Below the pieces are notes generated by a model. The model had not been told where the DNA came from and ran no database searches. It saw only the letters and a program-made list of their open reading frames with translations. Positions 1-7,873 of a stretch of 35,035 nt of DNA are shown piece by piece. The position numbers and the translations under genes were made by a program. The DNA lies in assembly GCA_024637275.1 (NCBI GenBank), contig JAGXFS010000112.1, positions 1 to 35,035 on the forward strand. The letters run 5' to 3'. Source of the stretch: Acidimicrobiia bacterium. GTDB lineage: Bacteria; Actinomycetota; Acidimicrobiia; Spongiisociales; JAENVV01. Positions within the stretch are counted from its first letter, which is position 1, and each line of letters starts with the position of its first letter.

Positions 1-116
1 AGCCACACGTTGTCCCGTCCTCCACAGTATGGGTTGCTCATACCGGGGAGACGGATTGATACGTGGAATCGTTACGGCGGATTGTGAGGTTTTTTCCCGG
101 CAGATCAGCCAGGGAA
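1..116. other. Non-coding left edge, downstream of topA
   Basis: No reading frame with coding character and no RNA gene is visible here. It lies just past the topA stop codon, so it should hold the 3' end of that transcript. The only self-complementary piece next to the stop is short (GGC and GCC flanking TGATCT near 100-111), too weak to call a terminator. Confidence 0.4.
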
Positions 117-2666
117 TTAGCCGCGGTCGCGGCGCATCTGGAGGAGTTCGAAGGCGCGATCCGGGGTGATCGTCTCGGGATCGTCCCCTTTGCGCAGTGA
201 ACCGTTGGTGGTGCCGTCGGTCACATAGGGTCCGAACCGACCATTCTTGAGTACCACCGGCTTGCCCGACACCGGGTCGTCACCGAGTTCTTTGAGCGGG
301 GCGGCAGCTTGCTGACCGCGACGACGCTTTGGCTCTTTGAAGATTGCCAACGCTTCGTCGAGGGTCATGGTGAGGAGCGCCTCTTCGGACTCGATGGTCC
401 GACTATCAGAACCCTTCTTTATGTAAGGTCCGTAGCGTCCATTCAGCGCCGTGATCTCTTGGTCATCTTCGGGGTCGAGGCCGATGACCCGGGGGATCTT
501 GAGTAGTTCGACTGCTTGCTCGAGGGTGACGTCGTCAAGGCTCATGCTCTTGAACAGGGAGGCGGTCTGCGGCTTCTTCTTCGAGCCCTCCTCGATCTCA
601 CCCAACTGGATATACGGCCCATACCGGCCAGAGCGAGCCAGGACTGTCAGACCGGTTTCGATGTCAGTGCCGAGGATCTTGTCTCCGGAGGGCGCGTCGA
701 GTAATTCGTTGGCCCGTTCGATGGTGAGTTCGTCGGGAGGCAAGTCCTCCGGAATCGAAGCTCGGTCCTCGCCACGCTGAAGATACGGGCCGTACTGGCC
801 GACCCGGGCGACAATTTCGCGATCGAGATCGTCGGTGCCGACCGTGAAGGAGTTGACGACCCGTGGATCGATCTCCTCGAGGCGATCGTCAGCGACGGAT
901 GCCTTGAGACCGGTCTCGCCGAAATAGAACTTGTGGAGCCATGGCTTGGGATCTTCGTTGCCCGTGGAGATCTCGTCGAGGTCTGACTCCATCTTGGCGG
1001 TGAAGGCGTAGTCGACCAGATTCGGGAAGTGATCCTCCAGGAGGCCAACCGTGGCAAAGGCTGTGAACGACGGAACCAGGGCCGAGCCCTTCTTCCAGAC
1101 GTATCCCCGATTCTGGATCGTCGACATGATCGAGGCGTAGGTCGACGGGCGTCCGACGCCGAGTTCTTCGAGACGACGGACCAGTGAAGCTTCGGTGTAG
1201 CGGGCCGGGGGCTTGGTTTCGTGACCCTTGGCTTCCAAGGAAACGACCGCGACCTCATCACCCTCGGATAGGTTGGGCAATGGCCGTTCCTGATCGTCGA
1301 GTTCGGCGTCCGGATCGTCGGATCCTTCCACGTAGGCCCGGAGAAACCCGGGGAAGTGAATGACTTTGCCCGAGGTGGCGAATTCAGCATCGCGGCCGTC
1401 GGTGGCGGTCGTACCGAGCCGGACCTGGACACTCTCGCCCCTGGCGTCGTTCATTTGCGAGGCAACGGTGCGCTTCCAGATGAGGTCGTAGAGTCGGGCC
1501 TCATCGTCGTTGACCTGGGCGGATACGACATCAGGCGTCTTGAACGAGTCGCCAGCTGGACGGATGGCCTCATGCGCTTCCTGGGCGCCCTTGACCTTCT
1601 TGGCATACTGACGGGGTTTGTCTGGCAGGTAGTCCGCACCGTACATCTCAGTGATCTGGCTTCGGGCGGCAGCCAGAGCGGTTTCTGAGAGCGAAGTCGA
1701 GTCGGTACGCATGTAGGTGATGAACCCGTTTTCGTACAGACGCTGGGCGGCCGACATCGTTCTGGCTGAGGAGAATCGGAGCTTGTGCCCCGCCTCCTGT
1801 TGGAGGGTCGAGGTGCGGAATGGTGCGTACGGCTTGCGGGTGTAGGGCTTGGCGTCGACCGACCGAACCGTCATCGTGGTCCCTGCCAATGCTGTCACCA
1901 GCGTGTTGGCGTCTTCTTCGTTGAGGACGACGACATCCTTGCGAGTGATCTCGCCAACCGACGAGAAGTCTTTTCCGGAAGCCACCCGGGTCTGATCCAC
2001 GGAGACGAGCTTGGCGCCGAAGTTCTCGTCTTTGGAGAACTCGCCCTCAACGTCCCAGTAGGAAGCGGTCCGGAACGCGATTCGTTCGCGTTCACGTTCG
2101 ACAACGATACGGGTTGCCACTGATTGGACCCGACCAGCGGACAGTTTTGGCTTCACCTTGCGCCAGAGCACCGGCGAGACTTCATAGCCGTACAGGCGAT
2201 CGAGTACCCGGCGGGCTTCCTGGGCGTCGACCAGCTTGTCGTCGATCTGGCGGGGGTTGTTCAGGGCTTCGGCGATCGCCGAAGGGGTGATCTCGTGAAA
2301 TACCATTCTCTGGACCGGGACTTTGGGCTTGAGGACTTCGCTGAGATGCCAGGCGATGGCTTCTCCTTCGCGGTCCTCATCAGTTGCGAGATACAACGCC
2401 GAGGCGTCGTCGAGGAGTCGTTTGAGTTCCTTGACCGTCTCGCGCTTTTCTTTCGAGACGATATAGAGAGGTTCGAACCCGTTGTCGACGTCGACAGCCA
2501 GGCGTGCCCAACTCTCTCCCTTATATTTTGCAGGGATGTCGGCTGCTTTGGAAGGCAGGTCACGGATGTGACCGACGGAGGACGTAACGACGTAGTCGGA
2601 GCCGAGAAAGCTCGCAATGGTTCGGGCTTTCGCGGGTGACTCAACGATGATCAGGGGTTTGGACAC
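117..2666 (-). CDS. topA: DNA topoisomerase I (type IA)
   Basis: Relaxes negatively supercoiled DNA by cutting one strand through a 5'-phosphotyrosine. The 849-residue protein opens with a Toprim domain (IIVESPAKA at residues 6-14, acidic metal motif TDEDREGE at 95-102). The catalytic tyrosine is Y318 in FITYMRTDST. The C-terminal third carries four GxYGPY/GRFGPY repeats starting near residues 621, 678, 740 and 808, the topoisomerase C-terminal repeat type. The four-cysteine zinc fingers of enterobacterial TopA are absent, and there is no long lysine-rich tail. The start codon is GTG with no Shine-Dalgarno site; a promoter lies so close that the mRNA is probably leaderless. The gene diverges from the MFS permease gene and looks monocistronic. 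Confidence 0.97.
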   Translation of the reverse strand: MSKPLIIVESPAKARTIASFLGSDYVVTSSVGHIRDLPSKAADIPAKYKGESWARLAVDVDNGFEPLYIVSKEKRETVKELKRLLDDASALYLATDEDREGEAIAWHLSEVLKPKVPVQRMVFHEITPSAIAEALNNPRQIDDKLVDAQEARRVLDRLYGYEVSPVLWRKVKPKLSAGRVQSVATRIVVERERERIAFRTASYWDVEGEFSKDENFGAKLVSVDQTRVASGKDFSSVGEITRKDVVVLNEEDANTLVTALAGTTMTVRSVDAKPYTRKPYAPFRTSTLQQEAGHKLRFSSARTMSAAQRLYENGFITYMRTDSTSLSETALAAARSQITEMYGADYLPDKPRQYAKKVKGAQEAHEAIRPAGDSFKTPDVVSAQVNDDEARLYDLIWKRTVASQMNDARGESVQVRLGTTATDGRDAEFATSGKVIHFPGFLRAYVEGSDDPDAELDDQERPLPNLSEGDEVAVVSLEAKGHETKPPARYTEASLVRRLEELGVGRPSTYASIMSTIQNRGYVWKKGSALVPSFTAFATVGLLEDHFPNLVDYAFTAKMESDLDEISTGNEDPKPWLHKFYFGETGLKASVADDRLEEIDPRVVNSFTVGTDDLDREIVARVGQYGPYLQRGEDRASIPEDLPPDELTIERANELLDAPSGDKILGTDIETGLTVLARSGRYGPYIQLGEIEEGSKKKPQTASLFKSMSLDDVTLEQAVELLKIPRVIGLDPEDDQEITALNGRYGPYIKKGSDSRTIESEEALLTMTLDEALAIFKEPKRRRGQQAAAPLKELGDDPVSGKPVVLKNGRFGPYVTDGTTNGSLRKGDDPETITPDRAFELLQMRRDRG

Positions 2667-2673
2667 GGAACAA

Positions 2674-2703
2674 GTGATAACCGTCCTGGTAGCCGGTTGT
2701 CAA
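2674..2703 (-). promoter_or_regulatory. Promoter of topA, probably leaderless
   Basis: On the minus strand TTGACA (2698-2703) and TATCAC (2674-2679) are separated by 18 bases. The -10 box ends 7 bases before the GTG at 2666, which puts the transcription start on or next to the start codon. The -35 box is a perfect match; the -10 box matches four of six positions. Confidence 0.5.
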
Positions 2704-2757
2704 GACGACCCTGCGCCAGATCGACCAGGTTACGGCTTGTCTGAACCCCCGGAGGGC

Positions 2758-2763
2758 TAACGT
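2758..2763 (+). promoter_or_regulatory. Candidate -10 box for the MFS gene
   Basis: TAACGT fits the actinobacterial TANNNT pattern and ends 9 bases before the ATG at 2773. A GGAGGG (2751-2756) lies 16 bases before the start, too far for a normal ribosome site, which favours a leaderless start. No good -35 is visible (TTGTCT at 2737-2742 leaves only 15 bases). Confidence 0.35.
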
Positions 2764-2772
2764 TCACCGCAC

Positions 2773-4074
2773 ATGCAAGACGCAGTATCCCCCCGAAGTA
2801 GATGGCAGCTGATTCGTCGCGGTGAGTTCGCCAAGGTGTGGTGGTCGGGAACGATCTCAAGCTTTGGCGACTGGGTTTCTCTCTTCGCGACGCTGGCCCT
2901 CGGAGACCAAATCGGCGGGGGCCTTGGAACGCTCGTTCCGCTGGTCGGTCGATTTGTCCCGGCCATTCTTTTCGGGCCCATCGGCGGAGTACTGACCGAC
3001 CGCGTCAATCGGAAAACAATCATGCTGGTCGCCGACGTCGGGCGGGGCTTGTTGGTGCTGTCTCTGATTTTTGTTAGGACACTTCCCCAACTGTTTGCGG
3101 TCTCGTTCTTGATTGAGGTTCTTTCGCTGCTTCGCCAACCAGTCCGGGAGTCCTTGGTGCCTGAGCTCGTGAACGGGAACGAACTGATCGTGGCCAATAG
3201 CCTCTCGGTCGTGAGTTCCTATGGGGTCTTTCCGGTCGGTGCGCTGGTGTGGTCAGCCTTCTCGAAATTGCCGCAGTGGGCGGGCTGGGACTTCTCGTCT
3301 CCGTTCACGGCCGGCTTCGCGCTCGACACCGTCACGTTCATGCTCTCGGCGGCGATCGTGGCAGTGACGACCATTCCGCTGCGCGCGACAGTTGAAGGGC
3401 GAGAAGTCTGGAATTGGAAGGCTCCTTTCGTTGACCTTGCCGAAGGGGTCCGTTTCGTGGTGGGTCACCGCGGTGTGCGGGTCGTCATCATCGGCATGGC
3501 CGTCACCCTCTTCGGGAGCGGGGCGATCATCACACTCGGACAAACATTCGCACGGTCGTTCATCTTTGGTGATGACTCCGGGTTTGCTCTCCTCGCCACC
3601 GCAATGGGCGCCGGCGGAGCGATAGGGGTGATGTTCGTTCAGCGTATTGACCAGACCGCCATTCATCGCATGGTGGTCTTTGGCGCGGCGATTTCGCTGA
3701 CCGGGATTGCGCTCACCTCGTTGGCGTTTGCGACGACGGTGATGGCAGCGGCGGCATTCTCGTTCATGTTCGGCTTTGCGGCAGGGATTGGATACGTGGT
3801 TGGGGTCACTTACCTGCAGGTTGGATCGGCAGAAGCAGTCCGGGGTCGGACGTTCGCTGCCTTGTTCCTCGTCGCCCGATCGGCACTGCTGGTTTCGATG
3901 ACCGTGGCGGCCCTGGCTGCCAGGTTCCTCCACGGTCGCCTGCCTGATCCGCTTGACGATGGGGTTCGTCTCATCTTTGTACTGGGTGGGGTCATCACGG
4001 TTGTGGCCGGCTTAGCTACGTTATGGGTCGTGCGAGAAGTCTTCATTCCACAATTAGAACGAGATGGCGTTTGA
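2773..4074 (+). CDS. Major facilitator superfamily permease (MFS_3/EntS-like)
   Basis: Predicted inner-membrane permease of 433 residues with about 12 hydrophobic helices. The start (GEFAKVWWSGTISSFGDWVS) and the loop GGVLTDRVNRK are typical of the drug/siderophore exporter-like branch of MFS, in which the N-terminal half carries a G-x-L-x-D-R type loop. The substrate cannot be told from the sequence. The end overlaps the tmk start by three bases, so the permease may lead a tmk-holB-plsC transcription unit, although those genes have unrelated jobs. It starts 106 bases from the divergent topA start. Confidence 0.85.
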   Translation: MQDAVSPRSRWQLIRRGEFAKVWWSGTISSFGDWVSLFATLALGDQIGGGLGTLVPLVGRFVPAILFGPIGGVLTDRVNRKTIMLVADVGRGLLVLSLIFVRTLPQLFAVSFLIEVLSLLRQPVRESLVPELVNGNELIVANSLSVVSSYGVFPVGALVWSAFSKLPQWAGWDFSSPFTAGFALDTVTFMLSAAIVAVTTIPLRATVEGREVWNWKAPFVDLAEGVRFVVGHRGVRVVIIGMAVTLFGSGAIITLGQTFARSFIFGDDSGFALLATAMGAGGAIGVMFVQRIDQTAIHRMVVFGAAISLTGIALTSLAFATTVMAAAAFSFMFGFAAGIGYVVGVTYLQVGSAEAVRGRTFAALFLVARSALLVSMTVAALAARFLHGRLPDPLDDGVRLIFVLGGVITVVAGLATLWVVREVFIPQLERDGV

Positions 4075-4661
4075 ACTACATCGCATTTGAAGGGGTGGAG
4101 GGTGCCGGAAAGAGCACCGTTGTCCGGATGCTCGCCGAGCGGCTCCGTTCCGAGGGTCATGAAGTGGTCGAGGTTCGAGAGCCGGGCGGCACCCGGTTGG
4201 GTGATGCCATCCGAGGCCTGTTGCTTGACGGGGACAGCCCGATGGCCGCCTGGGCCGAGGCTGCCCTATTTGCGGCTGCCCGTGCCCAGTTGGCGGCCGA
4301 GGTGGTCGGACCGGCGATCGAGCGCGGAGCGTGGGTGTTATCGGACCGTACTGTGTACTCGTCGCTGGCGTACCAGGGCGGCGGGCGCAGATTGGGTCTT
4401 GAGGAGGTCCGCACGTTGAACGCGTTGGCTCTCGATGGAACGTGGCCCGACCTGGTGGTATGGCTCGATGTCGACGCTGAGGTCGGTCTAACGCGTCAGG
4501 AAAATGGCGACCGCATTGGTTCTGAGGATTTGGCCTTTCACCTCGCCGTGGCTGATACCTTTGCCGAACTAGCGGCTGCCGATCCGGGTCGGGTGATCCG
4601 CATCGATGCCGGGATCGATATCGACTCGGTTGTCGAAACCGTCTGGGAGCTGATTCGATGA
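4071..4661 (+). CDS. tmk: Thymidylate kinase
   Basis: Phosphorylates dTMP to dTDP with ATP, a required step to dTTP. With the TTG at 4071 as start the protein has 196 residues and begins N-Y-I-A-F-E-G, right in front of the P-loop GVEGAGKST (residues 8-16). That is where the family normally starts; an upstream ATG in the same frame at 4023 would add 16 residues of the permease's overlapping sequence with no family support. The DR motif (SDRTVYSSLAYQG) and a lid region (RQENGDRIG) follow. The start overlaps the permease stop (TTGA), and the stop overlaps the holB start (ATGA), suggesting coupled translation. Pairing of tmk with holB is common in bacteria. Confidence 0.95.
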   Translation: MNYIAFEGVEGAGKSTVVRMLAERLRSEGHEVVEVREPGGTRLGDAIRGLLLDGDSPMAAWAEAALFAAARAQLAAEVVGPAIERGAWVLSDRTVYSSLAYQGGGRRLGLEEVRTLNALALDGTWPDLVVWLDVDAEVGLTRQENGDRIGSEDLAFHLAVADTFAELAAADPGRVIRIDAGIDIDSVVETVWELIR

Positions 4662-5701
4662 ACCGTAAGGGCCTCATCGGTCACGGCCGGGTGATCGATC
4701 TCCTTGAGGAAGAAGCTGCTTCGGCAGCCCATGCCTATATGTTTGTTGGTCCCGACGGCGTCGGGAAAGGCATGATCGCATTGCGATTCGCCGCAGTCAT
4801 TCTGTGCGATCGATCCGGTGACCACGAGGGTCCTTGCTCCGTCTGTGACCGGGTGGCGTCTGGCAATCATCCTGATGTCACTCTGGTTGTTCCTGACGGT
4901 CGGGCATCGATCGGGGTGGAACAAGCGCGGACCGCCGTTCACGCTGCGTCGATGACCCCGGTCGAGGGAGAGAAGAAGATCATCCTGATCGACGAGGCAT
5001 CCATCCTCACCGAGTCGGCTGCGAATGCGCTGCTTAAGACGCTCGAAGAACCCAGCCCTTCGACCGTATTCATCCTCGTAGCCGAATCTGAGGATGACCT
5101 TCCGTCCACCATCGCATCGCGATGCCGCACCGTGCACTTTGGGCGGGTCCGGCTGGACGAACTGATCGAGGGCCTTGAGCTGCTCGGGCTCGATCCCGAA
5201 CAGGCCCAGAGGGTCGCCGTGATCTCTGGCGGACGCCCCGGTCTGGCGCTCCTGTTGGCTACGGAGAAAGAAGTGGTCGAGTTTCGTCAATTCTGGCTGA
5301 CCGTGCCGGAGCGAGTCACCCCTCACACCGGGAATTCGTTTCTATTGGCGGACGCGGCGGAGCGGGCTGCAGCGCCCCTGATCAAGACGCTCGGGGTCGC
5401 CGATCCAAACGAGACCAAAATCCAGAAGGAACGTCGCGAACGGTCTGCAAAACGATCCGCCCAAGCGTTGATGATCACCGGCCTGGAGATTCTCGCTTCC
5501 TGGTACACCGACGCGGCGGCCGCTCAATTCGGAGTGGCGGTGCGTAATCCCGACGTAGACGTAACTCGCCTGGCGATGATTACTCCTGCCGAAGCGACCC
5601 AGAACGCCGAGGCGGCGCTCGATGCCGTCACCGCCATACGGCAGAACCAACGTGTCCCGCTCGTGCTTGCCAACCTTTTCAACGAGCTTGCCCGTGAGTG
5701 A
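4658..5701 (+). CDS. holB: DNA polymerase III delta' subunit
   Basis: Part of the clamp loader that places the sliding clamp on DNA. The 347-residue protein has a RuvB/AAA-like N-terminal half with a degenerate Walker A (GPDGVGKG at 31-38, glycine in place of the usual Thr/Ser), consistent with the non-hydrolysing role of delta'. The stretch DEASILTESAANALLKTLEE and the SRCR motif are hallmarks of the family. The zinc module shows C50, C60 and C63, but the fourth expected cysteine is V66. The C-terminal half is less conserved and should be the collar domain. It overlaps tmk by four bases and the acyltransferase by eight. Confidence 0.93.
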   Translation: MNRKGLIGHGRVIDLLEEEAASAAHAYMFVGPDGVGKGMIALRFAAVILCDRSGDHEGPCSVCDRVASGNHPDVTLVVPDGRASIGVEQARTAVHAASMTPVEGEKKIILIDEASILTESAANALLKTLEEPSPSTVFILVAESEDDLPSTIASRCRTVHFGRVRLDELIEGLELLGLDPEQAQRVAVISGGRPGLALLLATEKEVVEFRQFWLTVPERVTPHTGNSFLLADAAERAAAPLIKTLGVADPNETKIQKERRERSAKRSAQALMITGLEILASWYTDAAAAQFGVAVRNPDVDVTRLAMITPAEATQNAEAALDAVTAIRQNQRVPLVLANLFNELARE

Positions 5702-6356
5702 ACCCTGGGAGCGGCGTTTCAAAGTGTCCGTTCCGATGGGTCGAGTCTTGGCTGGACCATTGTTTCACCTCGACATCATCGGGGACGAGAATCTTCCCGA
5801 CGGCCCATATGTTGCCGGGATCAATCATGCTTCCCACGTAGATGCTGCCTTTGCGTCGATGGCGCTTCGTAAGCCGATCCGGTTCATGGCCGCAGCCGAC
5901 TTGATCGGAATCAACAAAGGTCTGGACTTTGTCCTGCCTTTTTACGGGGCCATTCTGCTGCCGCGATCTTCGGTTCCGCTCGGTGCGATGCGTACCGGAT
6001 TGGCGCATCTGGCTGGCGGCGGTCGACTCGGTGTCTTCCCTGAGGGGCGCCGCTCCGAAGGTTGGCGGGCTTCGGGTTTCAAACGAGGGGCAGCCTGGTT
6101 GGCGATACGAGCCGGGGTCCCGTTGGTTCCCGTGGCGTTGTCTGGAACGGACCGCGTCATGGGACTTGATGAGCGTTCGGTGCGGCGCGGCAAGGTCGAA
6201 GTCCGGATCGGTACACCACTAACCGGTCAACCAGACTCGTACGCTCTCACCGATGCCTGGGGCACGGCCATGGACGAATTGTTGGCCCAAAGTCAACTGG
6301 TGCCAGCCCGTGACGACCGGCCTGATGTGCGTACTGGAGCCGAAGAGGGGATTTGA
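5694..6356 (+). CDS. PlsC-family 1-acylglycerol-3-phosphate acyltransferase
   Basis: Likely acylates a lysophospholipid such as lysophosphatidic acid at the membrane. The 220-residue protein has the catalytic H-x4-D motif (H45 to D50 in NHASHVD) and the substrate-binding FPEGRRS at 115-121, both in the usual PlsC spacing. GTG 5694 is chosen because it overlaps the holB stop and gives a normal-length N-terminus; further upstream the frame runs through holB. Which acyl acceptor it uses cannot be read from sequence. The last 22 bases overlap the 3' end of a tRNA-Thr gene on the other strand, and the extreme C-terminus (residues after about 200) looks non-conserved. Confidence 0.88.
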   Translation: MSEPWERRFKVSVPMGRVLAGPLFHLDIIGDENLPDGPYVAGINHASHVDAAFASMALRKPIRFMAAADLIGINKGLDFVLPFYGAILLPRSSVPLGAMRTGLAHLAGGGRLGVFPEGRRSEGWRASGFKRGAAWLAIRAGVPLVPVALSGTDRVMGLDERSVRRGKVEVRIGTPLTGQPDSYALTDAWGTAMDELLAQSQLVPARDDRPDVRTGAEEGI

Positions 6357-6409
6357 ACCCCTGACCTGCTCATTACGAGTGAGCTGCTCTACCCCTGAGC
6401 TACTTCGGC
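6335..6409 (-). tRNA. tRNA-Thr (anticodon CGT)
   Basis: On the minus strand the acceptor arm GCCGAAG pairs with CTTCGGC, the anticodon stem GCTCA/TGAGC encloses the loop CTCGTAA (anticodon CGT, reading ACG), and the T-loop TTCAAAT is standard. The discriminator base is T and a CCA end is encoded at 6335-6337. The 3' end overlaps the tail of the acyltransferase gene on the plus strand. Confidence 0.97.
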
Positions 6410-6526
6410 AGGTGGCCGAGCGGGTCGGCCGTATGTGGGCGACAGGATAGCCCATTCGCTCCGGCCGGCGGTCGGACCGATTCCGTACGCTGGTAATGTC
6501 CTGGCTCGACCAGCGGAAGCACCCCG

Positions 6527-7099
6527 ATGGCTGACCAAGCCAACTTCCAAGATGACGCCATGCAATTCGCGCCGCAGCTTTACTCAGCGGCGCTCCGGAT
6601 GACGCGCAATCCAGCCGACGCCGAGGATGTGGTCCAGGAGACGTTCCTCAAGGCGTACCGGGCCTATGCCTCTTTTGAAGCCGGGACGAATTTGAAGGCC
6701 TGGCTGTATCGGATTTTGACGAACACCTACATCAATCGATACCGCAAACAATCCCGCCGACCCGACGAGGTTGATCTCGGCGAGGTCGAAGACCTCTACC
6801 TGTATCGCAAAATCAGCGCAGCCAATACCCCCGATTCACTCAAATCGGCTGAAGAGGCAGTGTTGGACGGGCTGGTTGATGAAGATGTAAAAGCGGCAGT
6901 CGAGGCCCTTCCCGAGCGTTTCCGCATGCCGGTTTTGCTGGCCGATGTAGAAGGTTTTTCCTACAAAGAAATCGCCGAGATCATGGACGTTCCGATCGGA
7001 ACGGTCATGTCGCGGTTGCATCGGGGAAGAAAACAACTGCAAAAGGCGTTATGGATGTTCGCGGAGGAACGTGGATTGGCCGATCGGAAAGACGGATGA
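6527..7099 (+). CDS. ECF sigma factor, SigR/SigH-like
   Basis: Alternative RNA polymerase sigma factor of 190 residues. Region 2 ([22 protein letters not shown], then [16 protein letters not shown]) and region 4 ([40 protein letters not shown]) are complete. The sequence and the zinc anti-sigma gene directly behind it match the SigR/SigH group, which in Streptomyces and Mycobacterium controls the thiol-oxidative and heat stress response. A GGAAG ribosome site (6515-6519) sits 7 bases before the ATG. I could not find a convincing GGAAT...GTT self-regulated promoter upstream, so autoregulation is not shown. It overlaps the next gene by four bases. Confidence 0.92.
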   Translation: MADQANFQDDAMQFAPQLYSAALRMTRNPADAEDVVQETFLKAYRAYASFEAGTNLKAWLYRILTNTYINRYRKQSRRPDEVDLGEVEDLYLYRKISAANTPDSLKSAEEAVLDGLVDEDVKAAVEALPERFRMPVLLADVEGFSYKEIAEIMDVPIGTVMSRLHRGRKQLQKALWMFAEERGLADRKDG

Positions 7100-7335
7100 C
7101 CAAGAAATCTTGTGACGATGCCATAACCAAGATCTACGGCTACCTCGACGGTGAAATCTCGCCGATGAAACGTGTCATGGTCCGGTTGCATTTGCGGAGG
7201 TGTTCTGGATGCGGAAACGCTTTCTCGTTTGAACGTCGCTTGCAGATCGTGATTCGCCAGCGATGCCAGGAAGAAGTCCCGGCATCGGTGATGGCCAAGC
7301 TGCGGGAGATCGTGGCTGACGAGCAGAATCCCTGA
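7096..7335 (+). CDS. Zinc-binding anti-sigma factor, RsrA-like
   Basis: Seventy-nine residues that should hold the preceding sigma factor inactive until its thiols are oxidised. The ZAS motif H-x3-C-x2-C is H32, C36, C39. Further cysteines C6 and C57 sit where RsrA has the residues that complete the zinc site and form the disulfide switch. The ATGA overlap with the sigma gene fixes the start at 7096; an earlier ATG at 7051 in the same frame lies inside the sigma gene. Zinc site and redox control are inferred from the family. Confidence 0.88.
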   Translation: MTKKSCDDAITKIYGYLDGEISPMKRVMVRLHLRRCSGCGNAFSFERRLQIVIRQRCQEEVPASVMAKLREIVADEQNP

Positions 7336-7582
7336 ACCACTGGTTACGTACCCGGACTAGGCAGCGATCGATGGCTAGGAGTCTGCTGAATATTGCCGTT
7401 GTGCAGGTTGGCGACGAGACGCGCCAGTCGCCAGGCGGAGGTTTCGCCACTCCTCGTACCGGAATGGCGGGGCCGACAACGCCGCGAGTGGTGATGTATG
7501 GTCGTCAAAATGTGTGACATGCATTGTTCAGCAGTCTCCTAGGTTTCGTTGGACCACCCGGAGCCGGTATATTGGTTATGAC
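7336..7582. other. Spacer with two hairpins and a doubtful 48-codon frame
   Basis: Two tandem inverted repeats follow the anti-sigma gene. TGGCGAC (7409-7415) pairs with GTCGCCA (7427-7433), and GGCG (7434-7437) pairs with CGCC (7445-7448). Neither is followed by a T-tract. An open frame, ATG 7371 to TGA 7517 (48 codons), runs through both; it has no clear ribosome site and I recognise nothing in it. The spacer may be a factor-dependent terminator region, a small RNA, or just leader. Confidence 0.3.
7568..7573 (+). promoter_or_regulatory. Candidate -10 box for the small membrane protein
   Basis: TATATT is a five-of-six match to TATAAT and ends 9 bases before the ATG at 7583, so the message is probably leaderless or nearly so. 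TTTCGT at 7544-7549 would give an 18-base spacer but is a poor -35. Confidence 0.4.
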
Positions 7583-7873
7583 ATGACTCACACTTTGCGC
7601 CGCACTTCTGCCTTGTTCGTTCTCGCCGCTGCCTCGTTGAGCGTCGCCGCCCCGGCCGTCATGGCCACCACGGTTCTGCCTTCGTCCAACGATACGGTCA
7701 TCGCCCAACCGTACGTAGAAGTCGAACCCGCCGTCGATGAAGCGGACGAGCCCCAATGGACCTACCGCTACTTGATTCCAGCGGTGGTTGCGTTGACGGT
7801 CGTACTCATCATCGGCACAGTGGTCATGTACTTCGTGAAAGTTGTTCGCGGTCGATACACCGTCGTCGAATAA
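7583..7873 (+). CDS. Small secreted or membrane protein, unknown function
   Basis: I do not recognise this 96-residue protein. It starts with a signal-like segment (MTHTLRRTSALFVLAAASLS, then VAAPAVMA, likely cut near residue 26), followed by an acidic segment of about 30 residues and one strong transmembrane helix (LIPAVVALTVVLIIGTVVMYF), ending in a short basic tail. It should therefore sit in the membrane with the acidic part outside. The ATG at 7583 is chosen because the signal peptide begins there; the open frame reaches back to 7514 without a start of equal quality. It overlaps the metalloprotease-like gene by about 32 bases. Confidence 0.6.
   Translation: MTHTLRRTSALFVLAAASLSVAAPAVMATTVLPSSNDTVIAQPYVEVEPAVDEADEPQWTYRYLIPAVVALTVVLIIGTVVMYFVKVVRGRYTVVE

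Noticed and set aside
7371-7517. 48-codon frame as a real small gene
   Set aside because: No convincing ribosome site or leaderless -10 box, no recognisable likeness, and it runs through two hairpins that explain the region equally well. Kept only as part of the spacer description.
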